64,000 bases of DNA from Mucilaginibacter sabulilitoris (GCF_034262375.1 NZ_CP139558.1:1922001-1986000), one strand, 5' to 3'; shown: positions 25,998 through 35,989, counted from the first letter of the stretch. The notes: generated from the letters alone by a model not told the origin. Numbers and translations: made by a program.

Positions 25998-27139
25998 GTG
26001 AAAATTCTTATAAATGGTTTGCTGTTAAACGAAAAGTCTTCCGGGATTCAATATGCTACACAAAATTTATTGCGTGCCCTGAGCGAGAATGATCGTTTGG
26101 AACATGATATTGAAGTTTTGGTTTCTGGCAATTATTCAAACTCATGGAAAGAAAGCAAACATTTTAAAACGCATAGATTGCCTTTTAATTCTACTAACAG
26201 AATGAAACGGGTTTTTTACGAACATTTTAACCTCGAACGTTATTTCAAAAAAACAAATTCAATCTTTATCACACCACAAACTGCATATTACCTTATTTTT
26301 CAGAAGCTCCCACTTTACTGACAGTCCATGATTTGGTAGCATTGGATTATCCCGAATTTTGTAAAAATGAAACCGCAGTTTATCATAAGTTATTTTTGCC
26401 GAATTCGATTGCTAAGGCAAAAAAAATAATTGCGGTATCTCATCAGGTCAAAGAAGACATCATAGCGAGATTTAATACCGACCCGTCAAAAATAGAAGTA
26501 GTTCACCATGGTGTTGGTAAAGAATTTACAGAGATCAAATCACCCCGAATATTACAAAAGGTAAGTCAAAAATATCAGCTCCCGGAAAAATATATATTAT
26601 TTGTGGGAAACCTTGAGCCGCGGAAAAACATTGAAAATTTAATCGACGCATTCGTTGAACTTAAGAAGCATCTTGATATTGAACATAAACTCGTTATTGT
26701 CGGGGCAGAGGGTTGGAAATTCCACGGCATCTACACCAAGGTTGGGCAACGGAAAATAAATAATGAGATTATATTCACAGGTTATGCCGATCAGGAAGAT
26801 ATGCCAGCTTTGTATTCTTTAGCTGATTTGTTTGTTTTCCCCTCTTTGTATGAGGGTTTTGGATTACCCGTATTGGAAGCGCTGGCATGTAAAACTCCGG
26901 TGCTAATTTCAAATAGTGGAGCGCTTCCTGAAGTTGCCGGGAACGTTGTTCCTCAGGTAGACCGCTTAGATCCACGGGATGTCGCGGAAAAAATATTATT
27001 ATTGATAACCAGTGACGAACTGAAAATAAGGATTGCCAATTATGGGATTGACAGAATAAAACAATTCACTTGGGAACAGTCAGCGCAAAAAACAATTACC
27101 GTTTATGATCAACTTTTAATGAATGGAGTTAGTGCTTAA
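25998..27139 (+). pseudogene. Glycosyltransferase family 4, frameshifted
   Basis: Two frames make up one GT4 gene. The first (25998-26321, GTG start) begins VKILINGLLLNEKSSGIQYATQN and ends prematurely after YYLIFQKLPLY. The second continues with EAPTLLTVHDLVALDYPEF, then LFVGNLEPRKNIENLIDAF and EGFGLPVLEALACKTPVLISN to 27139. The shift lies at about 26300. Restoring one base (an extra C after the T run, giving PEAP) rejoins the frames without losing residues. The rest of the gene is intact, so the lesion is recent, or a sequencing error, or a programmed slip. Function would be mannosyl- or similar transfer to the lipid-linked glycan. Confidence 0.85.
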
Positions 27140-27442
27140 TAATTGCAGCGTAGCTTAATTCATGCCTGGATGGACATCATGTAGTTTGTAGTCTTCAGCC
27201 TTCAGCCAGCTTTCCTGGTGACTACAACAAAAATCGTTCAGCCAATAAACGGTTTTCATAAATTACCAATTTAATATGCAATATTTTACACATATTTATA
27301 TACATATTTTACATGCATACTTTTAATGAATATTTTGCGCTTAATTTTAATTGAGATTTGTTCAGCCACTCTTCAAATAAATCAGCCCCCGGGTTTACGG
27401 TTGACCGTTAATTAATTATTAATCTATATTGCATTTTGACTT
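27140..27442. other. Intergenic region after the polysaccharide locus
   Basis: About 300 AT-rich bases. A hairpin pairs 27186-27193 with 27220-27227 and contains an inner CCAG/CTGG stem, but no T tract follows. It may still close the polysaccharide operon. No gene is seen. Confidence 0.4.
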
Positions 27443-28501
27443 ATGAAGCGCAAAACATGTTGTTTATTTATTTGCGGGCTGGTATTCCTGCAAATATTTG
27501 AAGGCTGCAAAAAGGATAGCCTGCAAACCCCGTCATCAATTGATGTCCAAAAAACCAGCATGGAAAACCACTCAGGTGCTCTGGCAGATAGCAGCGGGTA
27601 TACGGTTAGCACCATGATCAGTAACGGGCCTGGTTTAAGGGGTATTTGCACGGCAGACGACGGAACCGTTTATTCCGCGGCAACCGACGATAATAAAATT
27701 TATAAAATAAGCCCGCAGGGAGTACTAACGCTGATCGTCAGTTTTCCGCCCAAAATATATCCGCTTGGCTTAAAACTGGCCGCGAACGGATATTTATATA
27801 GCATACTGGATAGTAGCAAGTTCTACCGTATTTTAAAAATGACCACAACCGGGGTGATCGTTGCCAAAATGGCCATACATAACGTCAAAGTACATACGCC
27901 GAGTGACCTGGCAGTAGGAGATGATGGGACGATCTATATCGCGGATGCAGGCGATCAGCGGATCGTAGCCATTACGCCAGACGGAAAGTCGGGGTCTGTG
28001 TTGGCAGGCAGGGCCGGATTCCACCAGGTGGTTGATGGTAAAGGCGATAAAGCCGGTTTAGATGGTTTAGTATCTATAAAATTTTTAAAAGATGGTTACC
28101 TAGTAGCAAGCGAACAATTCTCTTCCTACACCGGTTTACGGAAGATAACAAGGGACGGAAATGTAACGACCATTTTTAGTCTGCCTGGCGACGCCCAGAG
28201 ACAAAGTTATATCAGCGATTTTTCGGCCTCACATCGGGACAAAAACATGAAGGTAACAGCCAAAGAAAACTTTTTTCTGCAAATGACCACATTCACAGCC
28301 GGTGAGATTAGAAATAACATCGTGCACCTGAGTGATAAAAATGTAATGACCAATATCACCGGCGAAAACGCAGAAGGAATCACAAACGGACCCGGTGAGA
28401 ATGCACGATTTGCGAATTTCTTTGGAATGGCTATTTTTGGAACCACGCTTTATATAAGTTGCGGTTCAGTCGACAATCTTCGTAAAATAATCAAAAATTA
28501 A
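27443..28501 (+). CDS. NHL/SMP-30-like beta-propeller lipoprotein
   Basis: A 352-residue exported protein. The N terminus MKRKTCCLFICGLVFLQIFEGC is a lipoprotein signal with the lipidated Cys at about 22 (EGCKK), so it is anchored in the periplasm or cell surface. The body carries repeated blades such as GLRGICTADDGTVYSAATDDNKIYKISPQG, given here only in part, and DLAVGDDGTIYIADAGDQRIVAI, which are NHL-type repeats of a six-bladed propeller. No catalytic motif is evident; a binding role is likely. It stands alone after the polysaccharide locus. Confidence 0.82.
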   Translation: MKRKTCCLFICGLVFLQIFEGCKKDSLQTPSSIDVQKTSMENHSGALADSSGYTVSTMISNGPGLRGICTADDGTVYSAATDDNKIYKISPQGVLTLIVSFPPKIYPLGLKLAANGYLYSILDSSKFYRILKMTTTGVIVAKMAIHNVKVHTPSDLAVGDDGTIYIADAGDQRIVAITPDGKSGSVLAGRAGFHQVVDGKGDKAGLDGLVSIKFLKDGYLVASEQFSSYTGLRKITRDGNVTTIFSLPGDAQRQSYISDFSASHRDKNMKVTAKENFFLQMTTFTAGEIRNNIVHLSDKNVMTNITGENAEGITNGPGENARFANFFGMAIFGTTLYISCGSVDNLRKIIKN

Positions 28502-28921
28502 TTTGTACAGGCGATCGTCACTACTAGTAGCAGGTGTTTTCTAAAAACGACACTTGGTTCCAAAGGATGATCTGCTCATAGAATTGGAACATAATTCCGC
28601 CGTTCAGGGTGAACAAATTCCTGACAAATTAGTAAAAAATAAATAATTAAGTCACAACACCGCGAACCTTTAACAGCTGACTCCGCAATATCGATATGCC
28701 AAAACCAACCACATCAAGCCAAAATATTTAAAATATCTTATTATTAATAAGTATAATTCTTTATTTCGCCTTATAACTTCGGATAAATTCCCTTATTAGG
28801 CTGTCTGTTCATGATAATTATTTACAGGAATTTATCCGAAAATCCTTTAAGATAACCTCATGATACCTGCCATAGTTAAATTTGAGTACTAATGGAAATT
28901 ATGCTTGTATGGGCACAAAAT
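28502..28921. other. Convergent intergenic region
   Basis: Between two convergent genes lie about 420 bases without a coding frame. Its only clear feature is the 14-bp inverted repeat at 28778-28840. Confidence 0.5.
28778..28840. repeat. 14-bp perfect inverted repeat between convergent genes
   Basis: TTCGGATAAATTCC at 28778-28791 is repeated in inverse at 28827-28840, with a 35-base spacer. There is no T tract. It lies between the 3' ends of the convergent NHL lipoprotein and DUF3943 genes, so it could be a bidirectional transcription stop or a small mobile-element footprint. Confidence 0.45.
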
Positions 28922-30331
28922 TCAAAAATTTACAGAGTATTTAAAAGATCCTTTGAAATAAGGATAATTTCTAAAAATGTCGGGATGGTTTCGGTATATG
29001 CCAGATAAAGAATAATAACCCCGCTCCGCACACAGCGATAAACCTTTGATCAGGACATAGCTCAATTCCCCCGATACGGTGTGCAAAAAATAATGAGAAG
29101 GGTTTCCGTTTATGGTAGCCAGCCAGCCGCCCCTGTAATTGAGATCTAAATATAATTTGCTGCTCATATTAAATGCCGCACTGCCATTGATTCCCCAACC
29201 CATCGTGTAATCATAATCCCTGCCGTTCGGCGTAATATACTTATCAGGGGCGGCCCCGAGTATGACCGGGCCCATTCCGAGGGTGGTGTTGATCGTGAGT
29301 TTTTTACTCAGATCAAATTCCGATAAAAGGTTTATCCGTACGCTCTGGCCGCTATAGAAAAATGCCGTATTACGAATGTAATCATAGTTTGCAGATAGAA
29401 CTGCTAAGTGCTCTACAGATCTTGTTGATTCAATTTCCCAACCCGCCAAAGACCCGTAAACACTGACAACGTTAACCTTACTGCTATCATCCTTTCCGAT
29501 CTCTGTGTTGATCAAAATGTTACTGAACGGTGTTTGATAATCTTCAGTTGGATCGCCATAATAGATCTTTACATGCCCGTACCAGCCGCTATGATACTTG
29601 TTGTTTGATTCAATAGACCTGGTCCCCAGATTGAAATCCGCTACTATTTTTGCGGAATCCCGGAGTATCGTGTTCGCTGAAACTTCCCCCCATTTACCAT
29701 TTAATATCCGTGAAAGCCCGTTCTGTGGATCAATCAAAAAACCCAACACCTCATTTATTTGCCTTTTAACCCCCATACTTTCATTATTAATGATCCGGTT
29801 AGACAGACGATATTCCATTTCTCCTAAAACGGTTCCTCCAAAACTGGTGTTGATGAAATCGTTTGGGGCTGGTGCCTGGTTCTCCGCATAAGTCTCCCAA
29901 ACATAGCTGCCGGCAAAGGTTGCCGCCGCAGATTGCCAGAAATTATAGCCGTTTGCACGGAAAGAATTAAAGAACAGGCTGCCATGATAAGGGTGGCCGA
30001 ATTGATTTGTTTGGAGCGGGTCGTTGTCGAACCTCCAGCTTCCCAGATTCAAGTTATGTCCGATCGTTTTAAACGATATCTGGGCATAGTCCTTTTTAGT
30101 GATATATTGATCAAAAGCCTGAGGGAGTAATTCGGCCAGACCAAACTGTAGTGCAGCATGGCCAAAGCTTTTCGTTCTCAGCAACATATCGGGCATATGA
30201 ATCCGGGGACTATCTTGTAATGTTTGCTCAATAATGTGTATCTGGCAGTAAGAAACCAAAGTGCTGCTCAATAGGAAGTTGAAAATTAAAAGTGCCGTAA
30301 AGATTTTATTTTTAGTATTGAGTAGCCACAT
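28922..30331 (-). CDS. DUF3943 outer-membrane protein
   Basis: Member of the DUF3943 family, seen in Bacteroidota and proteobacteria; function unknown. The signature region includes TNQFGHPYHGSLFFNSFRAN, GYNFWQSAAATFAGSYVWE and a following NDFINTSFGGTVLGEMEYRLS. The C-terminal half alternates polar and hydrophobic residues and ends in GSFKYSVNF, an aromatic end typical of outer-membrane beta-barrels. The start chosen is the ATG at 30331, which gives a good signal peptide (WLLNTKNKIFTALLIFNFLL...SYCQ). The longer start at 30370 adds 13 residues. It is divergent from the MBL-fold gene. Confidence 0.82.
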   Translation of the reverse strand: MWLLNTKNKIFTALLIFNFLLSSTLVSYCQIHIIEQTLQDSPRIHMPDMLLRTKSFGHAALQFGLAELLPQAFDQYITKKDYAQISFKTIGHNLNLGSWRFDNDPLQTNQFGHPYHGSLFFNSFRANGYNFWQSAAATFAGSYVWETYAENQAPAPNDFINTSFGGTVLGEMEYRLSNRIINNESMGVKRQINEVLGFLIDPQNGLSRILNGKWGEVSANTILRDSAKIVADFNLGTRSIESNNKYHSGWYGHVKIYYGDPTEDYQTPFSNILINTEIGKDDSSKVNVVSVYGSLAGWEIESTRSVEHLAVLSANYDYIRNTAFFYSGQSVRINLLSEFDLSKKLTINTTLGMGPVILGAAPDKYITPNGRDYDYTMGWGINGSAAFNMSSKLYLDLNYRGGWLATINGNPSHYFLHTVSGELSYVLIKGLSLCAERGYYSLSGIYRNHPDIFRNYPYFKGSFKYSVNF

Positions 30332-30457
30332 TGGATAAAATGTATGTCGGATAATTGTTGTAACATCCATTCAATAATTTGGTTTTCCCAAGGCCTCTTG
30401 TATTTGTGCCTGGAAACAATCATCATTCTTAACCGTTATTAGCGTGCTAAGGTGTAT

Positions 30458-31549
30458 ATGACAAAACGTTATTTATGGGTCGGGTTATCTATGATACTAC
30501 TGGTAATATCCACCGGCTGTGGCTTTGTTAAACAACTGGGAAAAAAACCAAAAGGCGAAGCGCGTGCCCGGCTTGACACTTTGCTCAATTACAAAAACGG
30601 CAGTTTCGAAAACCTGGCGGAAGACTCAAACGCTTCAGTTAAACACAATCGCTGGCTTTTTCTTCGCAAGCGTCCTAAAACTGTCAGGCCCACTCGTGAG
30701 TTGCCGTGGGTTAAAACGGATCTGAAGACGCTTCAGGTTTCCGTACCAACAGTTGTTTGGTTTGGTCATTCCTCCTTGTTGATCAAAACCAGACAAAGCA
30801 ATATACTAATTGATCCTATTTTCGGTAACCATGCTGGACCGGTACCTGAATTGCTTAAAGCGTTTAACGGGACGACACATTACCATGCTGAAGATATGCC
30901 GCCTATCGATGTACTAATCATTTCTCATGACCATTACGACCACCTTGATTATCGTACCCTGAAAAAATTAAAACCTTTTATTAGATTGGCTGTAGTCCCG
31001 AAGGGTGTCGGCTCGGATCTGATCTACTGGGGATTTGATCCTAAAAAGATTATTGAGCTCAACTGGAACCAATCGGCAATACTCCCCGGAGACATCCATA
31101 TAACTGCTACACCTTCGCAACACAAGAGCAACCGCACATTTGGTGCAGAAAATAAAACGCTTTGGGCATCTTATGTAATACAAACGGGTGGGTACAGGTT
31201 ATTTTACGGTGGGGATGGCGGCTACGGTCCTTATTTTAAAAAGATAGGAAAACATTACGGCCCTTTTGATATAGCTTTTTTAGAATGTGGTCAATACAGT
31301 CCGAATTGGCCATGGACACACCTCTGGTTCGGGCAGGCAGCCCAGGCCGCTGTCGATTTACATGCCCGTCTGCTACAACCCATTCACTGGGCCAAGTTCG
31401 TCGAGGCCGGTCAGCCCTGGAATGAACCTATCAAAAAATTGTTACCAGCTGCTGAAAAACTGGGTGTTGAGATAAATGTTCCGCGTATAGGAGAACCCTA
31501 TACCTTAAAAGACCCGCCTAAAAAAGTAGTTTGGTGGGATTTTAAGTAA
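30458..31549 (+). CDS. MBL-fold metallo-hydrolase lipoprotein (NAPE-PLD/UlaG-like)
   Basis: A metallo-beta-lactamase fold hydrolase of about 363 residues. The N terminus has a lipoprotein-like signal, ending STGCGF with Cys about 21. The metal motif SHDHYDHLD (His and Asp at about 157-162 from the ATG) is complete; FGHSSLLIKT and LIDPIFGNHAGP precede it, and GDGGYGPYF and QPIHWAKF supply later ligands. This arrangement is that of the NAPE-PLD/RomA-type group, which includes phosphodiesterases acting on N-acylphosphatidylethanolamine. The ATG at 30458 is preferred to the GTG two codons upstream. No operon partner. Confidence 0.88.
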   Translation: MTKRYLWVGLSMILLVISTGCGFVKQLGKKPKGEARARLDTLLNYKNGSFENLAEDSNASVKHNRWLFLRKRPKTVRPTRELPWVKTDLKTLQVSVPTVVWFGHSSLLIKTRQSNILIDPIFGNHAGPVPELLKAFNGTTHYHAEDMPPIDVLIISHDHYDHLDYRTLKKLKPFIRLAVVPKGVGSDLIYWGFDPKKIIELNWNQSAILPGDIHITATPSQHKSNRTFGAENKTLWASYVIQTGGYRLFYGGDGGYGPYFKKIGKHYGPFDIAFLECGQYSPNWPWTHLWFGQAAQAAVDLHARLLQPIHWAKFVEAGQPWNEPIKKLLPAAEKLGVEINVPRIGEPYTLKDPPKKVVWWDFK

Positions 31550-32198
31550 GAATTACTGGCGTTAGTTACCAATCCGAGGCTGGTGTCTGCTGCATGTCAA
31601 ACCACAAGGAAGAATTTAGTCATAACCTTAAGCTTGTTACAAAATCTACGTAATATTTTGCCTTGTTCCAGTCCGGTCACAAACTATTTCTGGCTCTCCG
31701 CTTTAGAGCAACAGAACCTTATTTTTCTTCAATCTTGAATATGCTTTTTTAAAATGTCGGGACCCAAACTTGTCCTATCGATCTTGCTACTCCATTATGG
31801 AAGAGTAAACATTAACTTTTTATTAATAACTAACGGTTATAAGTCAAAGATTCAAACGCATAATTGTTCAGTAAAGTATTGCAAGCACTTAAGGAGGTTA
31901 TCACAATGTTATAGAACCCTAAAGGCCCGTAAGGGCCACAGCCAATTTTAGAAGTTTCAGGAATTCTTCCGCTGAAATGTTTTCAAAGCCGTCTAGTTCT
32001 AATTCGTTCAGATCCTGATAGCATAGCGTCTCGTTTTTGCCAGTTTACTGAATCTAACTTAATTATCTTATTAGTATGCACTTCAATTTGACGAACGGTA
32101 TCTTGCCCAATGAAATGTAAGTAATACCAAACCTGTGCGGAAGTGATGTCTGCAAACAGGTCAGGATATATAGCCAGCTTTTACTGGTGGCGCTATCC
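31550..32198. other. Gene-poor region before composite pseudogene
   Basis: About 650 bases with no intact gene. On the minus strand, bases about 32049 to 31919 read QDLNELELDGFENISAEEF and then LKLLKLAVALTGL before a TAG. That is a coding-like run, but it has no ATG, GTG or TTG start in frame, so it is not called as a gene. GGCCCGTAAGGGCC at 31924-31937 forms a short hairpin at its end. Confidence 0.45.
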
Positions 32199-32382
32199 TG
32201 AACAGCGTTGCTGTCCTGCAAAAAGTATTTGGCGGAACGACCGAACAAAACCCAGGCGTGCCCTCCAGCTACCAGGACCTGCAGGCGACACCGGATAATG
32301 CATTGGTAATGAACCGGGGCTACCCTTCCATGGGAGAGGCTGCCACGGATGATTATTATTTGACGGGGCCCGATTATGACGC
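32199..32382 (+). pseudogene. SusD-family N-terminal fragment, frameshifted
   Basis: In one frame LLSCKKYLAERPNKTQ (from 32208) resembles the lipobox and first helix of a SusD/RagB lipoprotein. In the next frame, from about 32258, VPSSYQDLQATPDNALVMNR and then PSMGEAATDDYYLTGPDYD continue the same family pattern (DLQ..LDN...MN..YPS.GE..SDDYYL). At least one frameshift separates them. The rest of the gene is missing, replaced at 32383 by acyltransferase sequence. No SusC remnant lies upstream. Confidence 0.65.
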
Positions 32383-32632
32383 TGGTATTGGGACATGTTA
32401 TAGGGGTACTTCACATGATGGACTAAAGGTTGCTGATGATTCGATATGGAGGTTTTCATATTATGCACTGCAATATATCTGGATGCCGTTATTCGCTGTT
32501 ATTCCAGGCCTTGTTTATGCTTACAAGTCGGTTTCCAGATTTGCCTCCAATTCCAAATTCATAGCGGGAAAAATAAACCGCTTGTTAATACCATTAGTTG
32601 TTGTGACAACGCTTTTTTACCTGTTGCAATAC
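32383..32632 (+). pseudogene. Fragment copy of the acyltransferase 3 gene
   Basis: This 250-base segment aligns with 16307-16558 of the intact acyltransferase 3 gene at high identity. The encoded DGLKV.D.SIWRFSYYALQY and SNSKFIAGKINRLLIPLVVV are shared. A one-base deletion near 32404 breaks the frame relative to the intact gene, and neither the N terminus nor the last two-thirds of the gene is present. It abuts the SusD fragment on its left and the leader of an intact susC on its right. Confidence 0.85.
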
Positions 32633-32804
32633 ACTTCACTTATGTTTTGTCTTCTGAAAATAAATTCCCCGTCGGTGCACTTATTTCCCACAGCTTATAC
32701 AAAAGTTAAAAGAGTAACATTTTTGTTTCATTTATATAAAAGCAAGAAAAAATTTATCATAATATTAATGTTTTGTTAACTTAAGCAACTAAAACCTACC
32801 TTTT

Positions 32805-35800
32805 ATGATAAAAAACTTACTACTATTAGGGATTCCCCTGTTTTTTTCAGCATCCAACCTATTCGCGCAACGTATAATTAAGGGACAAATAACTGACTCA
32901 AGAGATAAACAACCTTTACCTGGCGTATCTGTGTCTTTAAAGGGAACAACATCAGGAACAGTTACTAATAACAATGGCGATTACAACATTACGGTTAATA
33001 TCGATAACCCTGTCCTGGTTTTTAAATTTGTAGGATACCTTACACAGGAAAAACCGGCAGACAGGGAATCTGTTATCAATGTTCAATTAAGCGAAGATAA
33101 CAAGCAGCTTAATGAGGTAGTGGTCACCGCTCTTGGTATCAAAAGAGAGCAAAAATCATTAGGGTATTCTACTCAAACGGTAAAAGGTTCCGACTTAACT
33201 ATAACTAAAGACCAGAATGTCATTGGCGATTTAGCAGGTAAAATTTCCGGAGCGCAGGTGACAGGTTCTTCGGGGGCAAATCTTGGTGGTACGGCAAAAA
33301 TCAAATTAAGAGGGATTAATTCACTTGACGGTAGTGGTTCTCCTCTAATGGTAGTTGACGGAACTCCAGTTGCACAGGATAACTTTGGCGACGATGAAAA
33401 TGGTGTAGACAGAGGGAATATTTCCCAGGACATTAACCCCGATGATATTGAAAGCGTAAGTGTTTTGAAAGGCCCGGCCGCCTCTGCCCTGTATGGTTTA
33501 CGCGGGCAATATGGCGCTATCCTTATCACCACTAAAAAAGGCATTAAAGGAGCCAAAAACGTATCCGTTTCGGTAAACAGTGCTTTTTCTTTTGAGCGTA
33601 TAGGTAACTTTCAGCCCTTACAAAACATTTATGGCGTAGGGAATAACCAAACCTTCTCCACGCTTGATAACGGTCAAAAATACATCAATGGCAATGACGA
33701 AAGCTGGGGCCCCAAGATGGATGGTACACCTGTGAGGATGTTTTACAGCTTTTATCCTGAAGATCTGCAATATGGGCAGCTGACACCATTTGTGCCTCAT
33801 CCGGACAACATTAAAGATTATTATCAAACTGGCCTTAATATTAATAATGGGGTTACAGTTACCGGAGGCAGCGAAAATGCATCTTACCGCCTTAGCTATA
33901 ATAATAATTATATTAAAGGCACCATGCCCAATACCTCGTTAACCCGCAACAACTTCGGTTTAAGTACTTCCTTAAACTTAAATGCCAAATTAACGCTGGG
34001 TGCAAACGTAAATTACGCCACTAACAGCGCCCAAAGACCAACACAGGGTTATCAGGGATCATTTACCGGCGCACAGCAATGGTTTCAGCGTAATTTAGAT
34101 ATTAATCGCCTGCGCAACTATAAATATTCCGATGGTACTATTCTGAACTGGAATGTGAACCCGAACTCGGCAGGTGTAATTACAAATAATAAACCAAGCG
34201 ATTGGGATAATCCGTTTTTTGACGCTTACGAGGTTCTTAATAATGACAGCCGACAGCGCGTTTTTGGGGATGTGAACCTGACTTACCAGGTATTGCCCGG
34301 ATTAAAATTAAGCGGTTTTGTAAGATCAGATTTTTATACCCAGGATATTACCAACAAAACCGCATTCGGCGGCCGTTTGGATGAGGGATATGCTGCAGGT
34401 AAATACCAGAATACTGAAAATAATTATGAGTTCTTAGGCCAGTATGATAAAAAATGGGATGATTTCTCATCTAACTTCCTGTTAGGAGCCAACCTGCTCA
34501 CCCAAAACTACAGCCAGTTATATGCAGCAACTGTAGGTGGCCTGTCAAGTCCCGGAGATTATACCATAGGCGCGTCTGTCAGCAGGCCCATAAGTACTTC
34601 TTATCTCAGAAAAAAACAGGTAAGAAGCGCTTACGCAACTGGATCTTTTGGATACAAAGACATTTATTTTTTAGAGGCATCCTTACGTAACGATATATCA
34701 TCGGCATTGCCGGCTAACAATAATTCTTACTGGTACTCATCAGTATCAGGTAGTTTTGTTTTTAGCGAACTGTTAAAATGGGAACCTTTATCGTTTGGTA
34801 AATTAAGAGCGGGATATGCCGTGGCCGGATCAGATCTTGCTCCATATCAAACCCAATATACTTATGAGCTGGGCACCGTTTACCCTGGCATCAACCCCAT
34901 TACCGTTCCCGAATTATTAAACAATCCGAATATAAAACCGTCCTTTGCTAACTCACTGGAATTGGGTACCGATCTTAAATTTTTTAAGAATCGTTTAGGA
35001 TTAGCTTTTACTTATTATAATCAGCAAAATAAGAATCAGATTATAAACTTATCCGTTTCCGGGGCGAGCGGCTACGACCAAACTGTTGTTAATGCCGGCT
35101 TGATAGAAAACAAAGGCATTGAGGTCTCGCTTACAGGCCGTCCGGTACAATCTAAATTATTTACCTGGGATGCCATATTGAACGTGGCACATAATACGAG
35201 TAAAATAAAGGAATTATACCCCGGTGTGAATACCTACCAGTTAGATGTACAAACCTACTCGAGCGTATCTGTTTATTTAAACGCTACGCTGAATAAAGGA
35301 TTCGGCAATATCGTTGGCCAGGGTTATCAACGCGATCCGGCAACCGGAAAAATTCTGCTGGGTACCGATAATATGCCTCTTTATGATAACAATCATGACT
35401 TTGGCAGCGTACTACCAAAGTTTACAGGCGGTTTTCAAAACAATTTTCAGATATGGAAATTTAACCTGAGTGCCATGATCGACTTTCAGGACGGCGGAAA
35501 ATTTTACAGTTGGTCACAAATGCTCTCTGTAAAATCGGGCCAGTCCGCAGAAACGGCAGTGCTTAATGATAAGGGAGTTAATGTTCGCGAACCGATAGCC
35601 AACGGCGGTGGTGTTAAGATAACTGGGATTTCAAAAGCCACCGGTCAGGAAGTTACGGCTTATGTAGATGCAAGAGGTTATTACCGCAATGTGCTGGGTA
35701 CGCAGGTTACCGAAAACTGGATATATGATGCTTCTTATATTAAACTACGGGAAGTAAGCCTGGGGTATACTTTTGATAAGGGTTTATCAAGAAAATCGCC

Positions 35801-35978
35801 ATTTAAAGCGATTAAAATCGCGCTCATCGCCCGAAATCCATGGATGATCTGGCAAAAAGCACCCAAAGGCGTTGATCCTTCCGAACTATCTTCAGGAAGT
35901 AACTCTATCAGTTGGATTGAAAAAGGCGAATTACCAACTGTACGCTCCTATGGCTTAAACTTAAATCTGACATTCTAA
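32805..35978 (+). CDS. SusC/RagA-family TonB-linked outer membrane protein (peptidase-linked pair)
   Basis: A 1057-residue SusC-type transporter: signal peptide (about 1-22, NLFAQ), CarboxypepD_reg-like domain (about 23-105, IKGQITDSRDKQPLPGVSV), TonB-box/plug entry NEVVVTALGIKREQKSLGYS (about 106-125), plug with ISQDINPDDIESVSVLKGPAA and ALYGLRGQYGAILITTKKG, and a 22-stranded barrel ending in SYGLNLNLTF. It forms a lidded outer-membrane importer with the SusD encoded 11 bases downstream. The ligand is unknown. The SH3-NlpC/P60 peptidase that follows suggests peptide or muropeptide uptake rather than glycans. Confidence 0.95.
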   Translation: MIKNLLLLGIPLFFSASNLFAQRIIKGQITDSRDKQPLPGVSVSLKGTTSGTVTNNNGDYNITVNIDNPVLVFKFVGYLTQEKPADRESVINVQLSEDNKQLNEVVVTALGIKREQKSLGYSTQTVKGSDLTITKDQNVIGDLAGKISGAQVTGSSGANLGGTAKIKLRGINSLDGSGSPLMVVDGTPVAQDNFGDDENGVDRGNISQDINPDDIESVSVLKGPAASALYGLRGQYGAILITTKKGIKGAKNVSVSVNSAFSFERIGNFQPLQNIYGVGNNQTFSTLDNGQKYINGNDESWGPKMDGTPVRMFYSFYPEDLQYGQLTPFVPHPDNIKDYYQTGLNINNGVTVTGGSENASYRLSYNNNYIKGTMPNTSLTRNNFGLSTSLNLNAKLTLGANVNYATNSAQRPTQGYQGSFTGAQQWFQRNLDINRLRNYKYSDGTILNWNVNPNSAGVITNNKPSDWDNPFFDAYEVLNNDSRQRVFGDVNLTYQVLPGLKLSGFVRSDFYTQDITNKTAFGGRLDEGYAAGKYQNTENNYEFLGQYDKKWDDFSSNFLLGANLLTQNYSQLYAATVGGLSSPGDYTIGASVSRPISTSYLRKKQVRSAYATGSFGYKDIYFLEASLRNDISSALPANNNSYWYSSVSGSFVFSELLKWEPLSFGKLRAGYAVAGSDLAPYQTQYTYELGTVYPGINPITVPELLNNPNIKPSFANSLELGTDLKFFKNRLGLAFTYYNQQNKNQIINLSVSGASGYDQTVVNAGLIENKGIEVSLTGRPVQSKLFTWDAILNVAHNTSKIKELYPGVNTYQLDVQTYSSVSVYLNATLNKGFGNIVGQGYQRDPATGKILLGTDNMPLYDNNHDFGSVLPKFTGGFQNNFQIWKFNLSAMIDFQDGGKFYSWSQMLSVKSGQSAETAVLNDKGVNVREPIANGGGVKITGISKATGQEVTAYVDARGYYRNVLGTQVTENWIYDASYIKLREVSLGYTFDKGLSRKSPFKAIKIALIARNPWMIWQKAPKGVDPSELSSGSNSISWIEKGELPTVRSYGLNLNLTF

Positions 35979-35989
35979 GAAATTACACT

